A stretch of DNA of 64,000 bases. Source: Vitellaria paradoxa. Taxonomy: Eukaryota > Streptophyta > Magnoliopsida > Ericales > Sapotaceae. The DNA lies in contig CM034234.1 of NCBI GenBank assembly GCA_019916065.1, forward strand, positions 13,932,520-13,996,519. Reading direction: 5' to 3'. Positions 33,639-44,645 of the stretch are shown piece after piece. How positions within the stretch are numbered: position 1 is the first letter of the stretch; each line of letters starts with the position of its first letter. Below the pieces are notes generated by a model, which searched no databases, had not been told where the DNA came from, and saw only the letters and a program-made list of their open reading frames with translations. The translations under genes and the position numbers were made by a program.

Positions 33639-35504
33639 TCAAGAAAGGACGAGGGGGAGGGGGACAAAAGATTAGGGTAAAAACAAAAAAATACATTTTC
33701 TAAAGGAGATAAGATCGGTATTAGGTGCTGACTTTTCTTAGTAGGGGAGGCGGAATGGTTGCCCAAATTGACATGTATATATACATGTATACACACGCAT
33801 GCGCCATTTGATATATATCTACCTTTAAATGCTATATATATAGATGAAGTTAGGAATTGATAATATGCTTTGTTTTTTTTTTTTTTTTTTTTTCAATTCA
33901 ATATCCTGAACTCTCTGTTAATTACTTTCTAATTAGCCTTTCTTTGATTCCAGCTTGAAGTGTTTTTTTCATATATTATGTGATTGATTCGTTGGGAAAT
34001 TGGAATCAAATGCGTCTTTTTTCTTATTTATTTTAATGTAAACATCTCTATGTTTTTATATATTATGTGATTGTTTTGTTTGGATGTTTGGATTTATTTA
34101 TTTATTTATTTTGAATGATTTTAGAGTATTTGACTCAATTTACCTGCATCTCGATTAATCACTAAAAATTTTAAAATTAAGAGCAAATTGAACATACTAT
34201 AGCTCAAAGTTATATTTAAATTCGAATTAATGCATTCTTTTCTTGTTTATTTTAACACAAACATCTAAAAATTGGTTAGACTACCCCACATGGTAGGCTT
34301 TTGTTGACAATATATCATAGGCTAGCCTACATGTAATCCTAAACCTTAGCCCATCCAAGTCTACATATATAATTCCTTCGACTATTCTACTTGTAATCCT
34401 AAACCTTAGGCAATCATGGTTCATGGTATTATAATACTAATCTTGATTACGTCATGGATTCTATTAGGTTTTAATATTTACCTCTCTCTCACCCCTAATG
34501 CATCATCCTCTACCCTCTCCCAATCAAATTAGGGTTGAAATGAATTTGATTTCTTACTTAACAGCCTTGTTATCACCTTTAATTGTAATGATATCAAAGG
34601 GCTACACATTATTCACTAATCAATATTATATTTCGGTTTGAAATTTTAGAATAAATGTGTGCAGTATAAAGTTAATGAACTGAGTAGAGATATATCTCAA
34701 ATATTCAGCATACTATTTACTTATTTATCTTTATTTTTTTAAATGGTATTTTAAGATAATGGTTATAAAATTAAATGGAATAATGGACCAGTTTTAAACC
34801 AATATAAAGTTTTAAACAAGAAAAGAGAGTAGCATGCATTAGAACAAAATTGTAAAATTTTAAAAATATTTTAATTAAGAATTATTTAAAACATCTAAAT
34901 AATTTATAGTCAAATATTAAGTAATAACAATTTCTCAAAAATTTAAGAACTAATAAGTAGTACGTACTATTGTGGGAAGAATGAGATAAATAGCCGGAAT
35001 CCAATTGTCTCATCAACTATAGAAAAGCAAATAAGTATATTTTCAATTAAATACAATGAACCTCCAATCTTTTTAATTATAAATAGATATTTAAACATAA
35101 TTATATGTCTTTCCTTCCTTTTCCTTTCTCATTGAGACCAAAGGTGAAGTTGAAAAGTATTTAGGGTTCAAATTTGAAATCCTTTTACCAATTTTGTAGT
35201 TTTCTAATTAAATTTAGAATGATTATAGACCCTTGTGTTTAAATTATCAAATTTGAAATTATTACTTATCCTTTTAATTGCAAATATTTTATCCATTATT
35301 GATATGGCATTTATTGAAATAAGTTATTTTTAATTGTAATAATTTTTTTTACAGTTTTTAATTTCTTATTATTAAAAAAATTATAAGTAATAAAAAAATG
35401 TGCTAGAAGTAACATGAATCAAGAGATGCCCCCAAGTATAATAGAATTTTGAAAAAAAAAAAATTAGTTATAACAAATATGAAGCGATGATTTTATCAAA
35501 ATCT
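33639..35504. other. Intergenic, no gene seen
   Basis: AT-rich. A T-run lies at about 33870-33892, and a pair of short direct repeats, GTAATCCTAAACCTTAG, at about 34333 and 34391. No poly(A) signal could be assigned with confidence to the VQ gene. Confidence 0.5.
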
Positions 35505-35830
35505 AGTCACTATCAAAAGGTGAGATATTAGCTACTACTGAAGGTTTTTTGGCGGTTGTTAAAACTTTTTTGCGATCACCAATCTTGGACCGCCAAAACG
35601 TTGTAGATAGGTATTAGTAACCGTTACGTGACGATTGTAAAATATTCGCGACGTCTTTAATGACCGCCAATTATCAAAATTGCAAAAATAAAAAAATAAA
35701 AAAACATTTTAGACATTAGCACCGCCTCTAAGGTTTTAGGCTCACCAAAATCTTTGGGTTGAACATTTACAGACTGTTTTTGATGGTCACTAAAGCCATA
35801 GAGGCGATCGATAATACTTTATTTTTTTAT
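35505..35830 (+). mobile_element. Possible CACTA-type transposon end
   Basis: CACTATCAAAAGG near 35507 is followed by repeated short GC-rich motifs in both orientations: GGCGGTT, GACCGCC, GTGACGATTG, CGCGACGTC, GACCGCC, ACCGCC, GAGGCGATCG. Plant CACTA (EnSpm) elements start CACTA and carry such subterminal repeats. No opposite terminus or transposase was found, so it would be a truncated relic. Confidence 0.4.
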
Positions 35831-36534
35831 ATTTTTTATTATATACACGTTTATATTTATACTGTAAAATTTTATAAAATTCATTACTAATATTAAAATC
35901 ATATAACACATATTAAAATCATATAACACACCGAAAGAATAAGTTAACAACAAAGCTTTGAATTAATTTTTATCTTTATGGACATGAGAACATAAACTAA
36001 AAAAATTACTTTTCATTTCTTTCTGTTTAAATAACAACACAACCAAAAAAAGAAAGAAAGAAAGAAAGAAAGGTTGCGTAATGTAATTATTCTAAATATT
36101 GATATATATAATATATAAATAAATATCTTACAATAATAATTTTGTGTGTGTGTATTTAGCAATGAACTAGAGCAATTGTACAACGTAAAAGCTACGTAGT
36201 TAGAGAGAGTTCAATAAACTTAAGTGGAATATTGTATAATTCCAAAAAGAAAAATAAACGTGGAGAGTAGGAAAATTTCGAAAATATGAAACGTGAGAGA
36301 ATCGTTAGATGTGGAGTGGAGAACAATTCCAAAATAAATATGAATTATTTTAATTATTTATTTAGTAAAAATTTAGAAAGGGCAAAAATATGTAAAAAAA
36401 ATTTAGCTCTGATTTTGTATATTAGTGTAGATATTATTTTTAACATATATTTTTTTTGCTCGTTTAAATGATATTATTTTTAACATATATTTTACCTACT
36501 CATTTAAAATTTAAGAACAACTTAAAATAATATC
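35831..36534. other. Intergenic, no gene seen
   Basis: AT-rich. Contains a 20-bp direct repeat (TATTAAAATCATATAACACA twice, about 35890-35930), a (GAAA)n tract at about 36050-36070 and a direct repeat of ATATTATTTTTAACATATAT at about 36430-36490. The open frame at 36286-36471 is unsupported. Confidence 0.5.
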
Positions 36535-36696
36535 TAGGGCCTATTTGGTCACACCAACTTTCACCAAAACTCACCTATTTTAACTAATTTTTGTACTTTC
36601 TCCTAATCAAAAATTTTCACCTATCACTTTTATGTCACATCTTTCCACTTTTATTGTACTTTTTCTTCATTTTTGGTCTACCAAACACCCCTCTAG
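36535..36696. mobile_element. Small MITE (GGGCCTATTTGG ends)
   Basis: The left end is CTAGGGCCTATTTGGTCACA. The right end, in reverse complement, is CTAGAGGGGTGTTTGGTAGA. The pyrimidine-rich interior (CTTTCACCAAAACTCACC) has no coding value. Confidence 0.5.
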
Positions 36697-37004
36697 TTTA
36701 TCATATTGGTTTGAAAGAAATGCAAGAATTTACAATACATCACTTTAAGGTATCGTTGAAAAAATTAAGAATGAAGTTAGATTGAAAACTTCTCAGTTTT
36801 AGAAACATTAAGTCAACAACTATTAATATTGTAATATGTACTAATTGGGGGATTTCTAACTTTTGTATAACTCATACACAATTTATGTAAATTTGTACAG
36901 CGAGTATATACCCTCTAGATATTGTAAAATTTCCCCCGTTTAATTCAAATATACCTTACTACCAAAAAAAAAAGTATCTAAATTTCATTTATATACATAT
37001 AAGC

Positions 37005-37400
37005 ATCATTTGGAAGTCAAGTTTTTAATAACTTTTGATAAATTTTTGGTAAAAATTGTTTGATGAAACCTTTTGTGTATTTGATAAAACAAGTAAAAAT
37101 TTTTAGTAATTTCTGACAAATTTTAGTGTTTGGTAAAATAAGTAAAATTTTTTAATAACTTTTAACAATTTTTAGGTGTTTGGTTAAAATTGTAACAACT
37201 TTTAAGTGTTTAGTTAGTTAAAATTGTAGTAACTTTTGAGTTGGGTTAAAATAAAATGATTATTATAACTCGATTAACTCAACAAAAATTAGTATTTTAA
37301 CAAACTGTCTACTCAGTTAAGGAAGTAATTTTTAATATTTAATCAAATACTTAAACAATCAAAAGTAAATTTTCTTTCCCTCTTTTTTCTTCTCCAAACG
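37005..37400. mobile_element. MITE family C copy (AACTTTT-rich)
   Basis: Begins AGCATCATTTGGAAGTCAAG and is built from repeated TTTTAGTAATTT / TAACTTTTGA / TTTAGGTGTTTGG blocks, ending TTCTCCAAACGGGGCC. The same composition and blocks recur at about 41447-41730, 56640-56845, 57080-57350 and 63690-63905. This is therefore a dispersed element family. The block AAAAATTAGTATTTT.ACAA is shared almost exactly with the copy near 56710. Confidence 0.5.
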
Positions 37401-38386
37401 GGGCCATAGCCCGGGAGTTCATACGAATTAGAGGGTGGCAATGATGGTTTAACTGAAAACGAAAGGAGCAACAGAGGAATAGACAGGGGCAAGGGGGGAT
37501 GAATCCGAGGTCAGCATGGGGCCCATCTCCAATGGAGATAATAATAATGGAGTGCAAAAGTCTATTCTACTCCTTATTCTTTACATGAGTTCTTTTTTAT
37601 TCACCGGATAATATATATCAGTCAAATTCACACTAGCTTAGGTTTCGGTATTTTCAAACTTAATTACTACCCTGGTGGGCCCAACCCATAAATCACTGCC
37701 CCGGTCCCTTCCACGAAAGGGGCTGCTGATGGAAGTCCGCCCCACTAAACCACGGGTCGGGCTGCCCAAACTTCTAATTATCGTGATTTTAATTCGATAT
37801 TTAAATTAGACAATATGCATGTATAATTGTTTTATGATCATAACATTACAAATTTCTTGAAAATTTTGTGGCAAATTGTTTGTAATTATTATACCTTTAC
37901 AGCCAATTTCATTAAAAAAATATTATTGCATTATTTGAGTAGAGGGCATCATTTTACAAATTAACCACATAATATATGGTCTAATTTGGAATTTGAAATT
38001 GGAGATCGATAATTTTATAATTGTAATTTTAAACTGAAATTCTGTACGTTGTTACAAATTCAATTTAATTAAATGCTTTTTCTTATTGGAATCTATTCAT
38101 TTAATTTTCTATTTATTTTGTAATTTACATTAAATAAAAAAATTAAAAATAATAATATAAAATTAGAATCGAGTTAGCTGAGGGTAATGGTAATGTATAC
38201 AAAGGGTATTTAAATTATAATGAAAATCATTTTTATATGATTGTGAGTTTGTTTTCTCTTTTCACACTCGAAAGTGAAACTAAAATGGGAACTAAATGAA
38301 GATATAAAAGAAACGAAAATGTAAAATTCATATGAATAAAAAAAAAAATCAAAATACAAATATAAAAGAGAGGTGAATGGTAATAG
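37401..38386. other. Intergenic, no gene seen
   Basis: A GC-richer section at 37670-37770 (GGTGGGCCCAACCC, GCCCCGGTCCCTTCC, ACCACGGGTCGGGCTGCCC) stands out but encodes nothing recognised on either strand. The rest is AT-rich. Confidence 0.5.
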
Positions 38387-40495
38387 TGGATGATCATAAT
38401 TTGTGGTAGTAATTGTGGATATAAAGATAAAATGAATTTAATAGTTGTTGTTACGGGTAAAAAATCAGTATTAGTGATGGAGATAATAATGTAACTAATG
38501 TGAGTGGAAGCCTTTGAATGTAGAAATAAGTAGTTGAGGTGGTGGAAGGGGTTGGTGAAAATAGCAAACGAGTGATAAATAATAATGATGTATTATTTAG
38601 TGGTAATAGTAAGATAGATGATGATGCCTATAGCAAGGAGTAGTGGATGATCATAATTTGTGGTTAGTAATTGTGGATATAAAGATAAAATGAATTTAAT
38701 AGTTGTTGTTACGGGTAAAAATGAGTAATAGTGATGGAGATAATAATGTAATTAATGTGAGTGGAAGTCTGTGAATGCAAAAATAAGTGGTTGAGGTGGT
38801 GGAAAGGGTTGGTGAAAATAGCAAACGAGTGATCAATAATAATGATGTATTATTCAGTGGTAATAGTAAGAAATAATAGATGATGATGCCTATAGCAAAG
38901 AGTAGTGGATGATCATAATTTGTGGTTAGTAATTGTGGATATAAAGGTAAAATGAATTTAATAGTTGTTGTTACGGGTAAAAAATGAGTAATAGTGATGG
39001 AGATAATAATGTAGCTAATGTGGGTGGAAGTTTGTGAATGCAAGAATAAGTAGTTGAGGTGGTGAAAAGAGTTGGCAAAAATAACAGATGAGTGATAAAT
39101 AACAATGACGTATTATTCAGTGGTAACAGTAAGAAATAACAGATGATGATACCTGTAGCAAAGAGTAATGGATGATCATAATTTGTGGTTAGTAATTGTG
39201 GATATAAAGATAAAATGAATTTAATAGTTGTTGTTGCGGGTAAAAATGAGTAATAGTGATGGAGATAATAATGTAACTAATGTGGGTGGAAGTCTGTGAA
39301 TGCAAAAATAAGTAGTTGAGGTGGTGGAAGGGGTTGGTGAAAATAGCAAACGAGTGATCAATAACAATGAGGTATTATTCAATGGTAATAGTAAGAAATA
39401 ATAGATGATGATGCCTATAGCAAAGAGTAGTGGATGATCATAATTTGTAGTTAGTAATTATGGATATAAAAGTAAAATGAATTTAATAGTTGTTGTTACG
39501 AGAAAAAAATGAGTAATAGTGATGGAGATAATAATGTAACTAACGTGAGTGGAAGTTTGTGAATGCAAGAATAAGTAGTTGAGGTGGTGAAAGGAGTTGG
39601 CAAAAATAATAGATGAGTGATAAATAACAAGGACATATTTTTCAGTAGTAGCAGTAAGAAATAACAGATGATGATACCTATAGCAAAGAGTAGTAGATGA
39701 TCATAATTTATGGTTAGTAATTGTGGATATAAAGGTAAAATGAATTTAATAGTTGTTGTTACGGGTAAAAAATGAGTAATAGTGATGGAGATAATAATGT
39801 AACTAATGTGGGTGAAAATTTGTGAATGCAAAAATAAGTAGTTGAGGTGGTGAAAGAGATTGGTGAAAATAACAGACGAGTGATAAATAACAATAACGTA
39901 TTATTTAGTGGTAATAATAAAAAAATAACAGATGATGATGCCTGTAGCAAAGAGTAGTAGATGATCATAATTTGTGGTCAGTAATTGTGGATATAAAGGT
40001 AAAATGAATTTAATCGTTGTTGTTACGGGTAAAAAATGAGTAATAGTGATGGAGATAATAATGTAACTAATGTAGGTGGAAGTCTGTGAATGCAAGAATA
40101 AGTAGTTGACGTGGTGACAGGAGTTGGCGAAAATAACAGTTGAGTGATAAATAACAATGACATATTATTCAGTGGTAATAGTAAGAAATAACAGATGATG
40201 ATACCTGTAGCAAAGAGTAGTGGATGATCATAATTTGTGGTTAGTAATTATGGATATAAAGATAAAAATGAATTTAATAGTTGTTGTTACGCGTGAAAAA
40301 TGAGTAATAGTGATGGAGATAATAATGTAACTAATGTGGGTGGAAGTTTGTGAATGCAAAAATAAGTAGTCGAGGTGGTGAAAGGGATTGGTGAAAATAA
40401 CAGACGAGTGATAAATAACAATAACATAATATTCAGTGATAATAATAAAAAATAACAGATTATGATGCCTATAGAAAAGAGTAGTGACGGTGTTA
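38387..40495 (+). repeat. Tandem array of a ~262-bp unit, about 8 copies
   Basis: The landmark TGATCATAAT recurs at 38391, 38648, 38910, 39173, 39435, 39698, 39962 and 40225. Spacings are 257, 262, 263, 262, 263, 264 and 263. Each unit contains GGATATAAAG..AAAATGAATTTAATAGTTG, TTGTTACGGGTAAAAA, TAGTGATGGAGATAATAATG, GTGAATGCAA and TAGTTGAGGTGGTG. The last copy breaks off after about 40480. Copies differ by scattered substitutions and small indels. The minus-strand open frames here shift frame between units because the period is not a multiple of three. They are not genes. Confidence 0.95.
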
Positions 40496-41446
40496 GTAAT
40501 AAATAAAATATAGTTGCAAAAATAATAAAATTATCGAAGATAATTAATGATAGCAATAACGAATAAAATGGTAGGAATGATAAATGATGGTGGTTGTAAC
40601 TAGTAACAATAGTAACAAGAGGTTGATAGACTATTGACGTGCTAGGGGTGATAGCTAATAGTAGTAGGCATGGGAGGATGGATTAGTTTTGCAAAAGTAA
40701 TTAATCTATGTGAAATGTTGTAGCATCAAAGCGTTATTTATGAATACAAATAAAAAATACGAGTATATTAAGGGTATATATTTACATAATTAAATAAATA
40801 AAGGGTGGGAATATTTATATTTTTTTATTAATTTTTTTTCTGTTTTATAATAACTTTAATAAAAAAAAGTAATACGAAGAACGCAAAACTAATATAAAAG
40901 TGTATTTATCTTTTTCATAAATAAAATTTAGTTTGATCATGCATGAACAATCTTTTAATTAACTTCGAATGATGAAATTGTATATACATGCGCATTATAT
41001 AACGGAGTAGATATGTCCCATAGTGCGAAAGCCCGTGACTTCGCCTAGCGACCGACAATGAAGGACAAAGTTTAAGTAAAGCGCGCGGCGAATTTGACTC
41101 GGAGAATTAGGTTACATGTGTTGCGACACCGTTTGCTTTTCATATTTTTATTTCACTTTTTTAGCTTTTTTTTTTTCTCTTAATTTATTAGAAATGGAAA
41201 TGAAGGACCAAAAAAAAAAATTTATTTTTTCTCCTGAAAACACTTTTGTTTGTACAGAAAGCGCATAAACGTTTTCAATTTAACTAGTAACAAAGAAAAA
41301 GAAAAAGAAAAAAAGGGTACTTACAAAAAAAAAAAAAAGAAAAAAGAAAAGGGAGCGATGATTACAAGAAAAAGTTGGTAGTGAAAGAAGTTATTGTTCC
41401 GGCAATTTCTACGTTTATAAGGGGAGTGATGATCATAAGGGATTGT
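40496..41446. other. Intergenic, no gene seen
   Basis: A short GC-richer patch at 41010-41110 (AAAGCCCGTGACTTCGCC, AAAGCGCGCGGCGAATTTG) has no recognisable coding or RNA identity. The remainder is AT-rich with A-runs near 41206-41220 and 41322-41345. Confidence 0.5.
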
Positions 41447-41730
41447 TTGGAGGTATAACTTTTAGTAAAAAATTATCAGCTTTTGCTTCTTAAGATTTTG
41501 GCAAATCATCAAAAATTATTCAAAATTACTAAAAATTTGTCAAAACTATTAAAAATTATCAAAAATTGTCAAGAATTTTACTAATCGCTTAAAAGTTGTA
41601 AAAAATTGCTAAAATTACAAATAATTACTACTTGTTTTATCAAACGTATCAAAAATCACAACTAGCAATTTTTGATAAAGAAATACTAAAAATTACTAAA
41701 ATTTAAACTTTCAAATGTTACTTTGGAGGA
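41447..41730. mobile_element. MITE family C copy
   Basis: Begins GGGATTGTTTGGAGGTATAA and is made of repeated CAAAAATTATCAAAA / TAAAAATTTGTCAAAA units, as in the copy at 63690-63905. It ends near TTTCAAATGTTACTTTGGAGG. Non-coding. Confidence 0.5.
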
Positions 41731-42498
41731 AATTTAAAAATAGAAATAAGTAGGAAATTCACTTTCATGACTTGATAGCCATCTAAAAGCATTATCAACA
41801 CACCCAATTTTTCGCTTTTTTTTTTTTTTTTTTTTGTTGGGAGTAATGTATTTAATTTATTACGTTACTGTCCTGTTATGTTACACTTAAATAATGTTGC
41901 CACCTAATTGATTTATGTTATTAGAGATTAATAAACGGGGTTTGTTTTACTTCAATTTATATTCGATCTCAATTAGTTTATTAATGACTAATATGTGCTA
42001 TTTACTCAACTTAACCAAAAGTTGTTGAATTTTAGTTTTATTTTGATTTGTGTTTGATTTCGATCTATTTATTAAAAACAAAAAAAATTGATTTGTTCTA
42101 TTTCAATTATTTTTACCTAGTATTTAAAAAAAATTCTAAAAGACGACATTCAAAATATACACACAGTCGTATTTATTCACTGTACTGAATAATGGTAAGT
42201 TGCGACGATCCCTATCAAGCAAAGGAAAAGTTGCCTTTGCAAACTGGAGGCAGTAAGTGCCAATTCTCACAATGACTATGCCCGACAAATATATTTCATA
42301 ATAATCACATTAATATGTTAACCATATATTAATAAATATAACAAAAGTAATAAAATATAATAATAAAATATATAATATATTTACACGTGGCGACCCGTGA
42401 TTTTTGAGAGGAAAAATGTGAAATAATTATAAATACCAACGGGAAAAGGAATTGAAAATAAAATAAAATAACGTGGACAACAGCAACAGTGACTCTAA
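41731..42498. other. Intergenic, no gene seen
   Basis: AT-rich; a T-run at about 41816-41835. No coding region supported on either strand. Confidence 0.5.
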
Positions 42499-43660
42499 GG
42501 CGTTGTTTGAGGAGAGTGAGGCTCTGCCTACTCAAATTTTAATTTTTTTAATGACCAATTTACTTGTTACATTTTAAATTTCTTTTAAATTATGAAGGAT
42601 AAAAATATCAAATTAATAAAAAATTAAGAAAACTAATTACTATAAAAAAATTAAATTTTTTTCCTTCTTAAACACCCAAAAAAAAATTAAAATTTTAATA
42701 ACTAGTTATAAAAATAAAAATAATGTTGGGTAAAATAGTATTTTGACATATGAGGTGCCGAACAAGTATAGTCAACGTGTCACCTGGCCCAATGTCGAAC
42801 ATATTTGAGTGAGTCATGTAGTCATTGACCGAGCACGTTGACACGTGACACGTGGCGTTCTACCGAACAGATTATTGATGGCATGAAGGTTCCACGTGTG
42901 TGTTATACATGGACACGCGTCTTTGGGTTAATATTCTAGGGGATACCCTGATTCTCAGTATCTATGGATAATGTGTTGCCACGTGGCGATAATCGAAGAC
43001 CTCAATAGCCAATTTGTTCGGCCCATTGATTAGCGGCTAGTAAATGTTAGGCCTGGGACCCACAGCCTTAACGAGGGATCACAATCATAAATGCACCATA
43101 GTTATGACTGAACCTAGTATTTATCTCTTAGGAAGTAACCAAATCAGTTCATTTCGTTACTGGTAATTGATAGATTGATAGGTGGACAATTTAACAACTG
43201 AGTTCTGGCTATATTGCCACATTAACTACCAGAAGTATTGAATGAAGGAATGAGGTATTTAATGAAAGGCATGAGGCATTAAATGAGCGGTGAAAGGCAT
43301 TTAAAGTAAGGAAGGAAAAGAGAGACACGGAAGAATGGATGCAGTCAAATCACAGGTATTATTTTATTATTATTTATATTACTTTAAATACAATATTCCA
43401 CTTGACAATTATGGTAAGCTGACTATTGCCAACTTGAACTACCGTTCATTTCTTCTCTAGTAAAACTTTCTTCCTTGAACTACTTGCTGACTTAAGTATC
43501 AGAGGGTTTTTCGGCCAGAGACCTCCACTCCGGCCGTAACCTTTCTTTTGTCTTTGTTCGACAGATTGTTGATCGCATTTTTAGTTAGCGTGATCAGCAG
43601 TTCCGATGGTAAATTTTACTGCCGAACAAATAACTTCTTTTTTCTCATTCTCAAACTAAG
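42499..43660. mobile_element. MITE interrupted by the solo LTR
   Basis: The left portion 42499-42723 begins AAGGCGTTGTTTGAGGAGAG. The right portion 43629-43660 reads AATAACTTCTTTTTTCTCAT then TCTCAAACTAAG. The reverse complement of the right end (CTTAGTTTGAGAATGAG) mirrors the left end. The joined sequence around the insertion corresponds to 7655-7695 (TTATAAAAAGTAAAAGTAAC then TTTCTTAC), an uninterrupted copy of the same MITE family. Confidence 0.55.
42724..43628. mobile_element. Solo LTR, 905 bp, with 5-bp target duplication
   Basis: It starts TGTTGGGTAAAAT and ends ATTTTACTGCCGAACA; the reverse complement of the end is TGTTCGGCAGTAAAAT, giving inverted TGTT(G/C)GG termini with TG..CA ends. 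Perfect AATAA flanks lie at 42719-42723 and 43629-43633. No primer-binding site, gag or pol is attached, so this is a solo LTR left by recombination between two LTRs. Whether it was copia or gypsy cannot be told from the LTR alone. Confidence 0.8.
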
Positions 43661-43899
43661 TCTAAATAAACAATAGAAATGTTGTAGTTTTGGTGTTTTG
43701 TTAATTTACAAGAATTGATGGCACCATTTTTTCTTTTACTTTTTCTTTTTCTTTTTTTTTTTTGTTATCTCTTTTTAGGTGCCAGACAAAGTAAAATAGC
43801 ATACGTGTCAAATTTCGCACATTTGGTATCGATACCCTAAGAACTATTAGTTTTTTTTTTTTGAGAGATTAATTGAACTTATACTCTTTTAAATATATC

Positions 43900-44645
43900 T
43901 GATTTTTAATTTACTTCTTTCGTCTATTAACTTTAACACTTTTGACCATTTTATTTATTTAAAGGGAGTTCTATTTAAAAACTGTTAAAAAATCCGTTAA
44001 CATTATAATTATTTATTATTTCTCAATTATCTCAATATATTTCTTATATAATAAAAAAAAACTCGACCTGAAAATAAAAATAAATTATATATATTATTTT
44101 TGTTTTAGGTATAAAGAAACAGGGTAAACAAAACCCAATGAGAATAAAAAAAAAATTAAATTAAACTTAATAATTTTGAGTTTTTAATCTTACAATATTT
44201 TTATTTGATTGAGTTTTTTTTTTAATTTAAATTTAGCTTAAAATTTTAAACAATATTTGATGATACATTTTCAATTATTTATTATTAAAATTAAATATAC
44301 ATAACAAATATAAAATAAAAATATTTATTATTAAGATCTGAGAATTGATTTGGTTGCATTCATTATCAAAATTAGGTTTGGGTTAGTTTTTTTTTTTTTT
44401 TTGGGATGAGAGAAGAAAAAATTTAATTTATTTAATTTATAACAGAAAATCGAATAACTTTTCTAACGTAACCGATGCAAATATTTGGTCATAATTTTTA
44501 AATTTAAATAATTATATTAAAAACAGATTGAGATAATTAAGGAATGATAAATAAATGAAAAAGTTAACAGACTTTTTAACGGTTTCCAAACGAAATCCCT
44601 TTTAAATAAATGAAGGGGTCAATAAGGTAATAAATTAAAAATCAG
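43900..44645. mobile_element. 746-bp fold-back element
   Basis: It starts CTGATTTTTAATTTA and ends with the exact complement TAAATTAAAAATCAG. The arms stay similar for about 150 bp: TTGACCATTTTATTTATTTA on the left versus TTGACCCCTTCATTTATTTA in the reverse complement of the right arm, then AAAACTGTTAAAAAATCCGT versus AAACCGTTAAAAAGTCTGT, then CTCAATTATCTCAAT versus CTTAATTATCTCAAT. The centre is AT-rich and non-coding. No clean target duplication was seen. Confidence 0.7.

Noticed and set aside
33107..33675. Alternative-frame open frames inside the VQ gene
   Set aside because: They overlap the frame that carries the conserved VQ motif and are rich in His/Thr/Pro from shifted GC-rich codons.
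38387..40495. CRISPR-like regular repetition
   Set aside because: The whole 262-bp unit repeats, with no short-repeat/unique-spacer pattern, and the genome is a plant nucleus.
38696..40556. Repeated minus-strand open frames (MHSQ..THISYIIISIT type)
   Set aside because: They recur once per tandem unit and lose frame between units. They have hydrophobic low-complexity composition and no start or promoter context.
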